A stretch of DNA of 64,000 nucleotides, from the NCBI GenBank assembly GCA_938036835.1, contig CALHWB010000039.1, positions 1 through 64,000 of the forward strand, read 5' to 3'. Below the pieces are notes generated by a model that was not told the origin of the DNA, searched no databases, and saw only the letters and a list, made by a program, of their open reading frames with translations. Made by a program: the position numbers and the translations under genes. Source of the stretch: an uncultured Propionibacterium sp. Its GTDB lineage: Bacteria > Actinomycetota > Actinomycetes > Propionibacteriales > Propionibacteriaceae. Positions within the stretch are counted from its first letter, which is position 1, and every line of letters begins with the position of its first letter. Shown piece after piece: positions 52,270-61,016 of the stretch.

Positions 52270-53028
52270 ATGAGCGGCCCGACCGACAGAATCGTTCAAC
52301 TATCCGACTGGCTGGGCACCGCCCGGCGGGCGGTGTTCTTCGGCGGCGCCGGGGTCTCCACGGAATCGGGCATTCCCGACTTCCGTTCGGCAGCCGGCCT
52401 GTACGCCACCCAGACCCAGTATGGCCGCCCACCGGAATACCTACTCAGCCATGACTGCCTGATACACGAACCGGCCGAGTTCTTTGCCTTCCACCGCACC
52501 AACCTGGTGCACCCCGAGGCCCGGCCAAACCCAGCCCACCGGGCGGTGGCCGAGTTGGAAAGGCGCGGCAACCTGACAGCGGTGATCACCCAGAACATCG
52601 ATGGGCTGCACCAGCAGGCCGGCTCACGGCTCGTCCATGAATTGCATGGCTCGGTGGAACGCAACCACTGCCTGGGGCCGCTCCGCCACGAGTTCGCCCT
52701 GGCCGAGATCCCCGACGAGCCCATGGTGCCCGTGTGCCCAGCATGCGGCGCGATGGTTCGCCCCGATGTGGTGCTCTACGGCGAGGGGCTGGATCCGGCG
52801 GTATTAGAGGCCGCCATCACCGCGATTGCCGCCGCCGACGTCCTGATCGTGGCGGGCACCTCCCTGAACGTCTATCCGGCGGCGGGCCTGCTCGACTACT
52901 ATCGCGGTTCCCGCCTCGTCCTGATCAATCTGGACGCCACCAGTTGGGATTCGCGCGCCAGCCTGGTGATCCGGGACAAGGTGGGTACCGTATTGGACGC
53001 CGCGGTCCGATCGTTGCGAGCCGGCTGA
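52270..53028 (+). CDS. Sir2-family NAD-dependent protein deacylase
   Basis: Sirtuin of 252 residues. The NAD site shows GGAGVSTESGIPDFRS near residue 25 and TQNIDGLHQQAG near 105, with the catalytic His in HELHGS. The zinc module is incomplete: the second pair is CPAC, but the first reads CLGP where CxxC is usual, leaving three of four ligands. VLYGEGLD and the final NLDATSWDSRASLVI are typical. It starts three bases after argG, so it is co-transcribed; deacylation of metabolic enzymes is a plausible role. Confidence 0.88.
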   Translation: MSGPTDRIVQLSDWLGTARRAVFFGGAGVSTESGIPDFRSAAGLYATQTQYGRPPEYLLSHDCLIHEPAEFFAFHRTNLVHPEARPNPAHRAVAELERRGNLTAVITQNIDGLHQQAGSRLVHELHGSVERNHCLGPLRHEFALAEIPDEPMVPVCPACGAMVRPDVVLYGEGLDPAVLEAAITAIAAADVLIVAGTSLNVYPAAGLLDYYRGSRLVLINLDATSWDSRASLVIRDKVGTVLDAAVRSLRAG

Positions 53029-53427
53029 CCACACCACGCCCGGATAGCTCGATCAGGCAACCCGCCAGGCCGGTCCGGACCGGCCTACCCGGTCGGCCTC
53101 CAGGGATAGAGCCACCCCCAACCACCAGTTGGCTAGCCCATATCCCGGCCACTAGCCGGTTGGTCCCGCATCTACTAAAGATGACCCCCGGTGGACATAT
53201 ATTCAACTCGGCTCCTGCCAGCCGAAGCTGGCCGTGAGCGGTTCGCCGCAGCGCAGACGCATCCGGCGTGATCTGAGTACGCATACCCAGACGCCTCTGA
53301 GCACGTCCACCTACTAGAAGTCGAGTAGCACGACGCTGTCGCGCATCCCCACCTTCTGCGAAGCTGAATTCACCAAAGGATGCCGGTAACCCCGCCGGCG
53401 CGGCGAAGCGAAGCGAGATTTATCCTG
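53029..53427. other. Long leader/intergenic region before the WhiB-HTH gene
   Basis: About 400 bases without a gene. A perfect 20-base palindrome at 53067-53086 (arms AGGCCGGTCC and GGACCGGCCT) follows the argG-sirtuin operon and may terminate it. An 18-codon frame at 53180-53236 (MTPGGHIFNSAP) could be a small upstream ORF; it lacks a good ribosome site. The upstream part of the leader is lower in GC than the genes. Confidence 0.4.
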
Positions 53428-54003
53428 ATGATCAACGGCACCTCTGTGCACAGCACCCCGGCCTGTGTCGAAAACGCAGACCTGTACCAGAGCCCTCTGC
53501 TGGAAGAGCCATCGATGGCAAACGGCCAGGAGGCTCGTCGCCGGCAAGCCCTGCTGACTCGCAAGGCGGAGAATCTTTGCCTGGAATGCCCATTGATGGC
53601 CCAATGCCTATACCGCGCGGTTGCCAAACACGACGTGGCCGGCTATGTGGCCGGCACCACCCAGCGGCAACGCGCCGAGATCCGCTCCCGGCTCGGGGTA
53701 CGGGTAGAACCCGAAGACTTCGACACTTTCGCCGGCGCAGCCGGTGGCCACCAGGTCGATCATCAGGAAGTGCTGCGGCTGCGGCACGCGAATCCCACCG
53801 ACTCGCTGGAATCCATCGCCCAACGCCTGGGCTGCTCGCTGTCCACGGTGAAACGCCATCTACGCAAGGCGCGTCGCGGTGAGACCGTAGGCCGCCCCGC
53901 CAGACTAAGCCAGGTACCCCCAAGCCTGGAGCAGGTGCTGGACACCTACCGTGAGGTCGTGCTCAAGCGTTCGCGTCCGGCCGCCACCCACAAGGCCGCC
54001 TAA
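53428..54003 (+). CDS. WhiB-family iron-sulfur regulator with C-terminal helix-turn-helix
   Basis: Protein of 191 residues. The N-terminal half has the four WhiB cysteines in correct spacing: C13, then C51-x2-C54-x5-C60 (NLCLECPLMAQCLYRAV), followed by GYVAGTTQRQRAEIR in place of the usual GVWGG turn. After a linker, residues 115-150 form a helix-turn-helix, ADSLESIAQRLGCSLSTVKRHLRKARRG-like, resembling sigma region 4 or LuxR readers. Ordinary WhiB proteins are ~80-120 residues and bind sigma factor; this one carries its own DNA-binding module. ATG 53428 was chosen before C13; an upstream ATG at 53380 is possible. Confidence 0.78.
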   Translation: MINGTSVHSTPACVENADLYQSPLLEEPSMANGQEARRRQALLTRKAENLCLECPLMAQCLYRAVAKHDVAGYVAGTTQRQRAEIRSRLGVRVEPEDFDTFAGAAGGHQVDHQEVLRLRHANPTDSLESIAQRLGCSLSTVKRHLRKARRGETVGRPARLSQVPPSLEQVLDTYREVVLKRSRPAATHKAA

Positions 54004-54036
54004 CCCCCCACCACCCCCACAACCCACCCCCAACCC

Positions 54037-54074
54037 GCAACAGGCCTCCGGTTCCCCCCGCGGAGGCCTGTTGC
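54037..54074 (+). terminator. Strong hairpin terminator after the WhiB-HTH gene
   Basis: Perfect 14-bp stem GCAACAGGCCTCCG (54037-54050) and its complement (54061-54074) with a ten-base loop. It begins 34 bases after the stop codon. No T tract, but it lies between convergent genes and can serve both. Confidence 0.7.
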
Positions 54075-54193
54075 ACGTCCGGCATCGGCCCGGGCCGGAC
54101 CCGGGCACGCCCGGCGGCCGCCATAGCGGTGCCCCGATACCGGCCGATCGGTGCGTCACCGGCATCGTCTGCCGCCTGGCCCCGGCAGCCAGA

Positions 54194-55594
54194 TCAGAGA
54201 CGAACCACCTCGGCCATCTTCGGTACCACCGCGAGAATGCCCAGGTCATCCTTGATTCGCCTGGCCAATGCGATGGCAGACTCCCGCTCACCGTGGACGC
54301 AGTAGACGATCTGCGGCCGCGGAACCATCTCGGTAAGCCAATCCATCAGATCCGAGGCATCCGCATGCACGCTGAACTCGCGATCCTGCAGGATCTCGGC
54401 CCGCACCGGCACATACCTGCCGTACATCTTCAGTTCCGTGGCCCCGTCCACCAGCGCTCGCCCGCGCGTGCCGGGCGACTGGAACCCGGTGAACACCACC
54501 GAGTTCCTGGCATCGGGCAGCATGTCGTGCAGATGGTGGACGACCCGTCCGCCCGTGGCCATCCCCGAAGAGGAGATGACGATCGACGGCCGGGCCGGAC
54601 TGTTCAGCCGGATCGACTCCTCCTTGGAACGTGCCTCACGCAGGTTTGGCAACCTGATGAACGGCCGCCCCCGGAACTCCGGCCCGATCTCGCCGGCAAA
54701 CTCGCGATCCCGGTAGACATCCAGGGCCGCCAGGCCCATCGGGGAATCGACCCAGATCGGGATATCGGCGGGAATGCGCCGCCCGGCGATCATCTGCTGC
54801 AGGGTCAGCAACAGCACCTCGGTGCGGTCAACCGCGAACGCCGGGATCAGCACGCTGCCGCCGCGGCCGACGGTCCGGTTGATCAGCGCGGCCAGCTCGG
54901 CATGGGGCACCTCGGGTTCGGGATGCTCGCGGTCGCCATAGGTCGATTCGATGAGTACGGTGGGGGCGCCCTCGGGCACCTCGCGATCGGCCAGCACGGG
55001 ATGGTCATGACGACCCAGGTCTCCGGAGAAAACCACCGCGCCCTCGCCCGGATCCACGCCATCGGCCCACACCCGCACCGAGGCAGAGCCCAGGATGTGA
55101 CCCGCCCGCCACAGCCGCATCCGCAAGCCACCACCCAAGTCATGGTCGGTGTGCACATCTACGGGCCGGAAGCAGGGCAGGGTCGCCTCCACATCGGCCA
55201 CGGTGTACAGCGGCTGGGGATCGGAATGCTTGGAATAGCCGCCCCGCCGGGCGTCCTCGGCCTCCATCTCCTGCAGATGGGCCGCATCGCGCAGCACTAT
55301 CCCGGCCAGCCGGATGCTGGCGGGGGTGGCCAGGACCGGCCCCCGGAAACCCTGCCTCACCAAAGCCGGCAGATAGCCGCAGTGATCCATGTGCGCATGG
55401 GTCAGCACTATGGCGTCCAGGCTAGTGGGATCGACCGGGAAGGACGCCCGGTTGAGTTCGCGCAGTTCCTTCTGCCCTTGGAACAGTCCGGCGTCCACCA
55501 GGATTCGCCGATCGCCGTAGGTGAGTAGATACTTAGAACCGGTCACCGTCCGGGCTCCGCCGAGGAAGGTGAGGGTCAGATGCTGATTGGCCAT
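54194..55594 (-). CDS. Beta-CASP metallo-beta-lactamase-fold ribonuclease
   Basis: Protein of 466 residues of the RNA-processing MBL family. The zinc motif is LTHAHMDHCGYLPAL near residue 65, further ligands are in AGHILGSASV and FSGDLGRHDHP, and the beta-CASP domain carries IPAFAVDRTEVLL and the motif SSSGMATGGRVVHHL. The final VHGERESAIALARRI is also conserved (KH-free, as in YSH1/CPSF-73-like bacterial proteins). Probable endo- or exoribonuclease. The ATG is six bases after CAGAGT on the minus strand, so it is probably leaderless. Confidence 0.88.
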   Translation of the reverse strand: MANQHLTLTFLGGARTVTGSKYLLTYGDRRILVDAGLFQGQKELRELNRASFPVDPTSLDAIVLTHAHMDHCGYLPALVRQGFRGPVLATPASIRLAGIVLRDAAHLQEMEAEDARRGGYSKHSDPQPLYTVADVEATLPCFRPVDVHTDHDLGGGLRMRLWRAGHILGSASVRVWADGVDPGEGAVVFSGDLGRHDHPVLADREVPEGAPTVLIESTYGDREHPEPEVPHAELAALINRTVGRGGSVLIPAFAVDRTEVLLLTLQQMIAGRRIPADIPIWVDSPMGLAALDVYRDREFAGEIGPEFRGRPFIRLPNLREARSKEESIRLNSPARPSIVISSSGMATGGRVVHHLHDMLPDARNSVVFTGFQSPGTRGRALVDGATELKMYGRYVPVRAEILQDREFSVHADASDLMDWLTEMVPRPQIVYCVHGERESAIALARRIKDDLGILAVVPKMAEVVRL

Positions 55595-55765
55595 GGGTTC
55601 ACTCTGACGTAAACCGGGCCGTTCTGGCCGGGTTTCGGCTCGACCGGTCCCGATCGGGCTGCCCAGCCGGCACCGATCGGGCCGAGCCGCCGGTCCCCCG
55701 TGCCCGCGGCTGCCACGCCGGCGGCCCCCGGTGGCGCACGGCTAGGGCCAATAGGCCGGCTGCGA

Positions 55766-57082
55766 TCAACCGATCGCCGTTGACCGCCCGGGCGAATCCG
55801 GGATCCCGCGGTCGAGCACCTCAAACCGTTCCCGGCCCCCCAGATAGCCCCGCAACACCTCTGGAACCGTGACCGAGCCGTCGCGGTTCTGGTAGTTCTC
55901 CAGGATCATCAGAATCGAGCGGGCCATCGCGCACAGGGTGCCGTTCAAGGTAGCCACCGGACGGGGGCCGGTCTCGTCGCGGAACCGGATATTCAGCCGG
56001 CGGGCCTGGAAATCGGTGCAATTCGAGGTGGAGGTGATCTCCCGGTAGCGCCGCTGGCTGGGCACCCAGCCGTAGCAGTCATATTTGCGGGCGGCCGACA
56101 GGCCGAGATCGCCCGCGGCCACGTCCAATACCTGGAAGGGAATGCCCAATGAACCCAGGAACTCACGTTCATGGCCCAGCAACCGTTCGTGCTCGGCCTC
56201 GGCGTCCTCGGGGCGGCAATAGCTGAACATCTCGAACTTGTCGAACCAATGCACCCGGAAGACACCCCGGGTGTCCTTGCCATAGCTGCCGGCCTCCCGG
56301 CGATAGGCGGGGCTGAACCCGGCATAGCGCAGCGGCAGCGCCGAAGCGGCCAGGATCTCATCGCTATGGTACGCGGCCAGGGGCACCTCGGCGGTGCCCA
56401 CCAGATACAGATCGTCGCGTTCCAGCCGGTAGACGTCCTCGGCGGCCTGCCCCAGGAAACCGGTGCCGTCCATAGCGCCGGGTTTCACCAGCGCCGGGGG
56501 AATCATCGGCTGGAAACCCCATTCCAGGGCCTTAGCCAGGGCGTGCTGGATCAGCGCGAATTCCAGCAGCGCGCCCGGGCCGGTCAGGAAGTAGAACCGC
56601 GACCCGGAGACCTTGGCCCCCCGCTCCATGTCGATCGCCCCGATCAGTTCACCGATTTCCAGGTGGTCACGCACGGCGATTGCCTCGGCAGCGAAATCAC
56701 GGGGGGTGCCGGCCTGGTCTATGACATACAGATCGTCCTCGCCCCCGGTGGGCACACCCGCGATGACCAGATTGCCGAACCGCTTGATCACCTCGCCGTA
56801 GACCGCCTCGGCCCGGTCCACCCGGGCCTGATACTCCTTGACCTGGGCGGCCAGCTCCCGGGTGCGCACCAGAAGGGCGGCCTTCTCGGCGGCGGCAGCC
56901 CGGGCCACCTGCGAGCCCAGCGACTTCTGCTCCGCCCTGGCCGCCTCGAAAGCCCCGATGGCTGCCCGGCGGGCTTCGTCGGCGGCGATCGCCTCGTCCA
57001 CCAACTCCACCGACTCCCCACGGGCCCGCTGTGAGGCGCGGATTCGGTCGGGGTCGGTGCGCAACAGCCTCGGGTCGATCAT
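55766..57082 (-). CDS. serS: Seryl-tRNA synthetase
   Basis: Class II synthetase of 438 residues that charges all serine tRNAs, three of which are in this window. The N-terminal helical arm (about 30-100, KSLGSQVARAAAAEKAALL) binds the long variable arm of tRNA-Ser. Motif 2 is AGFSPAYRREAGSYGKDTRGVFRVHWFDKFE and motif 3 is ATLNGTLCAMARSILMILENYQ. The ATG is six bases after TAGACT, a leaderless start. The tail after GGRERF is slightly longer than usual. Confidence 0.95.
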   Translation of the reverse strand: MIDPRLLRTDPDRIRASQRARGESVELVDEAIAADEARRAAIGAFEAARAEQKSLGSQVARAAAAEKAALLVRTRELAAQVKEYQARVDRAEAVYGEVIKRFGNLVIAGVPTGGEDDLYVIDQAGTPRDFAAEAIAVRDHLEIGELIGAIDMERGAKVSGSRFYFLTGPGALLEFALIQHALAKALEWGFQPMIPPALVKPGAMDGTGFLGQAAEDVYRLERDDLYLVGTAEVPLAAYHSDEILAASALPLRYAGFSPAYRREAGSYGKDTRGVFRVHWFDKFEMFSYCRPEDAEAEHERLLGHEREFLGSLGIPFQVLDVAAGDLGLSAARKYDCYGWVPSQRRYREITSTSNCTDFQARRLNIRFRDETGPRPVATLNGTLCAMARSILMILENYQNRDGSVTVPEVLRGYLGGRERFEVLDRGIPDSPGRSTAIG

Positions 57083-57217
57083 GGGGGCAGTCTATCCGAG
57101 CCACCGGAGATACCCGGCCGGCACCTGCTGGTCGTCAGCTCCCGGACGGCCCCGGCGGATGCCTGCCGACAAGGCTGCTCCCCAGCGGATCCGGCTAGGC
57201 TGACGGCAGGAGGCAAC

Positions 57218-58147
57218 ATGAGCGCCGCTGTCCCGCCCACCGGACGCCGTCTGGTCGTGATCTACAACCCAGCCAAACTCGCCGACGAACAGGAGTTCGG
57301 TGGCCTGCTCCGGGACGCCGCCGCCCGGCATGGTTGGGCCGCGCCCATACTCAAACCGACCACCAGAACCGAGACCGGTCGGGGCCTGGTCGCCGAGGCG
57401 CTGGCCGGCCGGGCCGAGTTGGTGTTGGCGGCCGGCGGCGACGGCACGGTGCGGCAGGTGAGCACCGCGCTGCGAAACAGCGGAGTACCGTGCGGCATCA
57501 TTCCGATCGGGACGGCGAACCTGCTCGCACAGAACATGCGCATCCCACTCGACGTCGAGCAGGCCATCGACCTGGCCCTGACCGGCCGGCCCCGCACCCT
57601 CGACCTGGCCCGGCTCAAGGTAGACCGCAACCGCGAGGTCTACTTCACCGGCATGGCCGGCATCGGGTTCGACGCCGCACTGATGTCCGATACCGACGAG
57701 AAGCTGAAAAGGATCGTCGGCCCGGCCGCCTACCTGGTTGGGTTCGCCAAGCAGCTAGGCACCGCCCCGCGGCGGATCACCGTGGTAGTGGACGATCGAT
57801 TACGGATCCGCCGCAGGGCCGTGCTGATCCTGGTCGGCAACACCGGCAGCCTGAACCGGGGAATCCGGCTGTTTCCCGATGCCAAACCGGATGACGGGCG
57901 GCTCGACCTGCTGATGGCCGCGCCACGCAGCCTGGGCGCCTGGGCGCGGCTGCTGCGGGTCGTGCTCCGCCGGATCCGCCGCAGTTCCGCGGTGACCTAC
58001 TATGCCGGCCGCAGATTCGAGATAACCCTGGCCGAGGACACCGCCTGGGAACTGGATGGCGACACCGAGGGCCGCGGACGCCATTTCGAGTTCGAAGTCG
58101 CCGCGGGGGCCCTCCTGCTGATCACCCCGGACGATCAGCGAACCTGA
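57218..58147 (+). CDS. Diacylglycerol kinase-like lipid kinase
   Basis: Lipid kinase of the DAGK catalytic family, 309 residues. It starts RRLVVIYNPAKLADEQ, has the nucleotide motif LAAGGDGTVRQVSTAL near 75, then GIIPIGTANLLAQNMRIP and later YFTGMAGIGFDAALM. The C-terminal domain contains PDAKPDDGRLDLLM and WELDGDTEG. Probable role is phosphatidic acid formation or phosphorylation of a related lipid. GGAGG lies five bases before the ATG and TAGGCT about 16 bases before. Its last 13 bases overlap the 3' end of pheA on the opposite strand. Confidence 0.88.
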   Translation: MSAAVPPTGRRLVVIYNPAKLADEQEFGGLLRDAAARHGWAAPILKPTTRTETGRGLVAEALAGRAELVLAAGGDGTVRQVSTALRNSGVPCGIIPIGTANLLAQNMRIPLDVEQAIDLALTGRPRTLDLARLKVDRNREVYFTGMAGIGFDAALMSDTDEKLKRIVGPAAYLVGFAKQLGTAPRRITVVVDDRLRIRRRAVLILVGNTGSLNRGIRLFPDAKPDDGRLDLLMAAPRSLGAWARLLRVVLRRIRRSSAVTYYAGRRFEITLAEDTAWELDGDTEGRGRHFEFEVAAGALLLITPDDQRT

Positions 58148-59067
58148 CCGGACCCGGGCAGGCCGGGGTCGAGCCCACGCAGCCAGCCAGCGGCGGCGCG
58201 GTAGTCGTCGTCCGATCCGCCTGGCGGAACCTTGGGGGCCTTGCCGTCGGCTCTGGGATAACTGCCCAGGAAGACCACGTCCTTGCAGATCCGGCGCAAA
58301 CCCATCAGCGCCTCGCTCATCCGGGCATCGGCCACATGTCCCTCGGCATCCATGTTGAAGCAGTACTCGCCCAGCGTCGTCTTGGTCGGCCGGGATTCGA
58401 TCCGGCACAGATTGACCCCGCGAACCGCCAGCTGCTGCAGGATCTCCAACAGGGCACCGGGGTGATCCTCACGCATATAGGCCACCAGGGTGGTCTTATC
58501 ATGCCCGGTCCGTGAGGGCAGGGGACACGGCCGGGAAACCAGCACGAACCGGGTGGCGGCCCGCTCATTGTCATTGATCGCCTCGGCGGCGCTGACCAGG
58601 CCATAGAGCTGGCCTGCCAGGGGTGCGCAGACCGCTGCATCGAACTCCTGCCGCGGATCGGCCACCGCCTGGGCGGCACCGGCCGTCGAACCGCATTCCG
58701 CCACGACCGCCTCGGGCAGGTTGGCGTCCAGCCAGCCGCGCACCTGGGCGATGGCATGTGGGTGGCTGATCACCCGGCGGACCTGTGCCAGCCGGGTGCC
58801 GGGACGCACGCACAGGTCGAAGCTGACCGCGATGATCACCTCACTGACTATCTGCAGGGCGCCACCGGGCAGTGCCAACTGATCGAGGGTGGCGCTCACC
58901 CCGCCCTCCACCGAGTTCTCGATCGGTACCAGGCTGGCGGTCACCCGGCCCTGCCGCACCGCCTCCAGAGCCCGGGCCACCGTTGGAAACGGGGTCGCCG
59001 GTTCGTCCGACAGGGTGCGCAATGCCTGATGCGTGAAGGTGCCCTCGGGGCCAAGGTAGCCGAGCAT
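58135..59067 (-). CDS. pheA: Prephenate dehydratase
   Basis: Converts prephenate to phenylpyruvate for phenylalanine; 310 residues. The N-terminus MLGYLGPEGTFTHQALRTL and PIENSVEGGVSATLDQLAL are the family pattern; the catalytic Thr region is ERAATRFVLVSR. A C-terminal ACT domain (HPGALLEILQQLAVRGVNLCRIESRPTK) gives feedback inhibition by phenylalanine. ATG 59067 was chosen because the fold begins there; the frame extends 66 codons upstream without family similarity. The 3' end converges with and overlaps the lipid kinase gene. Confidence 0.93.
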   Translation of the reverse strand: MLGYLGPEGTFTHQALRTLSDEPATPFPTVARALEAVRQGRVTASLVPIENSVEGGVSATLDQLALPGGALQIVSEVIIAVSFDLCVRPGTRLAQVRRVISHPHAIAQVRGWLDANLPEAVVAECGSTAGAAQAVADPRQEFDAAVCAPLAGQLYGLVSAAEAINDNERAATRFVLVSRPCPLPSRTGHDKTTLVAYMREDHPGALLEILQQLAVRGVNLCRIESRPTKTTLGEYCFNMDAEGHVADARMSEALMGLRRICKDVVFLGSYPRADGKAPKVPPGGSDDDYRAAAGWLRGLDPGLPGSGQVR

Positions 59068-59149
59068 ACGGCCGAGCCTAGCGATCGCACCCGGCACCCG
59101 GCGACTGCTCGGTGGCGGGGTTAGCACTCCGGCTGGGTAGTCTTGGTCT

Positions 59150-60556
59150 GTGCGGATGCGACCCATGGCCCGATTCGGCAGCCTGCTGGCGGCCACCCTG
59201 GCGATGTCACTGACTCTGGGCAGTTCGATCGGCTGGGCGGACACTCCCCAGCCCCCGGCCCCCAATCAGACGCCGCTGCCGGCAACCACCAGCGCCCCAC
59301 CACCGCAGACCAATCAGGATCGGCAGCCCCTGCCGGCGCCCGTCTACCAGAACACCCCGTGGAAATCCAAGCCGGTCAGCGAGATTGCCTCCGGCGCCTG
59401 CCAGATCCTGCTGCCCGAGGAGGGTTTCGTCCCGGATCGGGACCCGTGGCATCTGACCCGGTTGAACATGACCGAGGCCTGGAAGATCGCCACCGGCCGA
59501 GGCATCAAGGTCGCGGTGATCGACACTGGGGTGGCCGTCAACAACTCGGTGCACACCCCGGTGGACCGTTTCTCCGCCTGGGATGTCCTGCCGCTCAAGC
59601 AGGGCGCCGCCCCCAACGATCCGCTGAACTGCCAGCACGGCACCGTGGTGGCCTCGCTGATCGGCGCCGAGAGAGACAGGCGCGGGATCACCAACTTTTC
59701 CGGCATCGCGCCCGACGCCACGGTCATCGGCATCCGGGCGCTGTACGACAACAGCCAGCAGGAGATCGACGGTGTGGTCGCGGCGATCAAGGTGGCGATC
59801 ACCCTCAGGGTCGATATCATCAACATCTCCCAGGCCGCCGTCGGCAACCGTGGCGAATACGCCGATGCCATCGCGGAAGCGGTGAACTCCGGAATCGTGG
59901 TGGTCGCGGCCGCCGGCAACGGCAACGACCAGAACATGCCGCCCGGCACACTGGCCTATCCCGCGGTCTACCCGGGGGTGATCGCGGTTGGCATGACAGA
60001 CCAGTCCGATGTCGCCGACCCGGCCTCGCTGATCCTGCCGGGCTATGTCTCGGTGGCCGCGCCCGGCGTGAGTATCCTGTCGACCGGTCCGAGCTCGGCC
60101 GAGCATGGGCAGGTCTACCAGAAGGTGGCCAAGGGCACCTCCTATTCCGCGCCCATCGTCAGCGGGGTGGTGGCGCTGATGCTGCAGCATGCCCGCGAGG
60201 CCGGCGGCAACCTCACCCCCGCCCAGGTGAAGGCCCGGCTGGAGGTGACGGCGGATCCACCCGCGGGCCCCGTCCCGGACAAGCAACTCGGTTACGGCAT
60301 CGTCAACCCGGTGCGCGCGCTGACCGGTGTCGAGCCGCCACCCACCGACCAGATACAACCGGCTCCCAGCGCCAGCTTCACCCCCGGCGAACAAGCCGGT
60401 CACCGGGATCCGACCCCGTTGCGGATCGCCATGGTGGTGGCCGGGATCTCGCTTGGCCTGGTGCTGCTCGGCCTCGGGCTGCACGCGGCACTGCCGGCAG
60501 CCAGGGCACGCGGCGGCCGGCCGGCAGACCGGCACGAACCCCACGTGCCCGAATAG
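59150..60556 (+). CDS. mycP: Mycosin, type VII secretion serine protease
   Basis: Membrane-anchored subtilisin-like protease of a type VII (ESX-like) secretion system, 468 residues. A signal peptide (about 1-30) leads to a Pro/Gln-rich segment, then the S8 domain with D125 (VAVIDTG), H163 (CQHGTVV) and S331 (GTSYSAP). After a Pro-rich linker a C-terminal helix (LRIAMVVAGISLGLVLLGLGL) anchors the protein, as in MycP proteins. GTG 59150 is six bases after TAGTCT (59138-59143), a leaderless start. An ATG two codons later is possible. EccC lies just downstream on the other strand. Confidence 0.9.
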   Translation: MRMRPMARFGSLLAATLAMSLTLGSSIGWADTPQPPAPNQTPLPATTSAPPPQTNQDRQPLPAPVYQNTPWKSKPVSEIASGACQILLPEEGFVPDRDPWHLTRLNMTEAWKIATGRGIKVAVIDTGVAVNNSVHTPVDRFSAWDVLPLKQGAAPNDPLNCQHGTVVASLIGAERDRRGITNFSGIAPDATVIGIRALYDNSQQEIDGVVAAIKVAITLRVDIINISQAAVGNRGEYADAIAEAVNSGIVVVAAAGNGNDQNMPPGTLAYPAVYPGVIAVGMTDQSDVADPASLILPGYVSVAAPGVSILSTGPSSAEHGQVYQKVAKGTSYSAPIVSGVVALMLQHAREAGGNLTPAQVKARLEVTADPPAGPVPDKQLGYGIVNPVRALTGVEPPPTDQIQPAPSASFTPGEQAGHRDPTPLRIAMVVAGISLGLVLLGLGLHAALPAARARGGRPADRHEPHVPE

Positions 60557-60632
60557 GACCGGCCGGATTCCGGGGTCGGTTCAGGGCAGGACCGTAGCCC
60601 ACCTGAACGCGGCCCTATGCCAAACTGGCCCC

Positions 60633-61016
60633 ATGACCACGCCCTATGGCCAGCCGCCGACCGACAGCTATTCCACCGACGATGCGCCGGCCGCCGACAA
60701 TCTCGATTGGCAGGTTCACCGGCCACAGCCCAGCCCGATCGTGCCGTACATATCCATGCCGCCGGGCTCGGCGTCCCCCGAGCTGTCCGCCGCCGAGGCC
60801 CGCCGGCAGCGGCAGGCGATCACGTTCCGCATGCTGATCGCGCTCGCCATGGCCGTGCCGCTGACCGCCATAGCCGCAGCGGCGAGCGAGGGGACGATGG
60901 GAGGCCTGGCATCCCTGCTGGCCATGGCCCTGACCTGGGTGGGGATCGCAGCCGTGGTGTACCTAAGCCATGGCAAAAACCTGCCGGGGGCACGGGGCCC
61001 CCGGAGCCAGGCCTAG
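60633..61016 (+). CDS. Small membrane protein between mycP and eccC
   Basis: Protein of 127 residues: a hydrophilic Pro/Asp-rich N-terminus (MTTPYGQPPTDSYSTDDAP), a soluble stretch, then two C-terminal helices (FRMLIALAMAVPLTAIAAA and LASLLAMALTWVGIAAVVYL). Not a family I recognise. Its stop codon overlaps that of eccC, which runs toward it. Position suggests association with the type VII secretion locus, but sequence alone does not show it. CAAACT lies six bases before the ATG, a weak leaderless box. Confidence 0.55.
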   Translation: MTTPYGQPPTDSYSTDDAPAADNLDWQVHRPQPSPIVPYISMPPGSASPELSAAEARRQRQAITFRMLIALAMAVPLTAIAAAASEGTMGGLASLLAMALTWVGIAAVVYLSHGKNLPGARGPRSQA

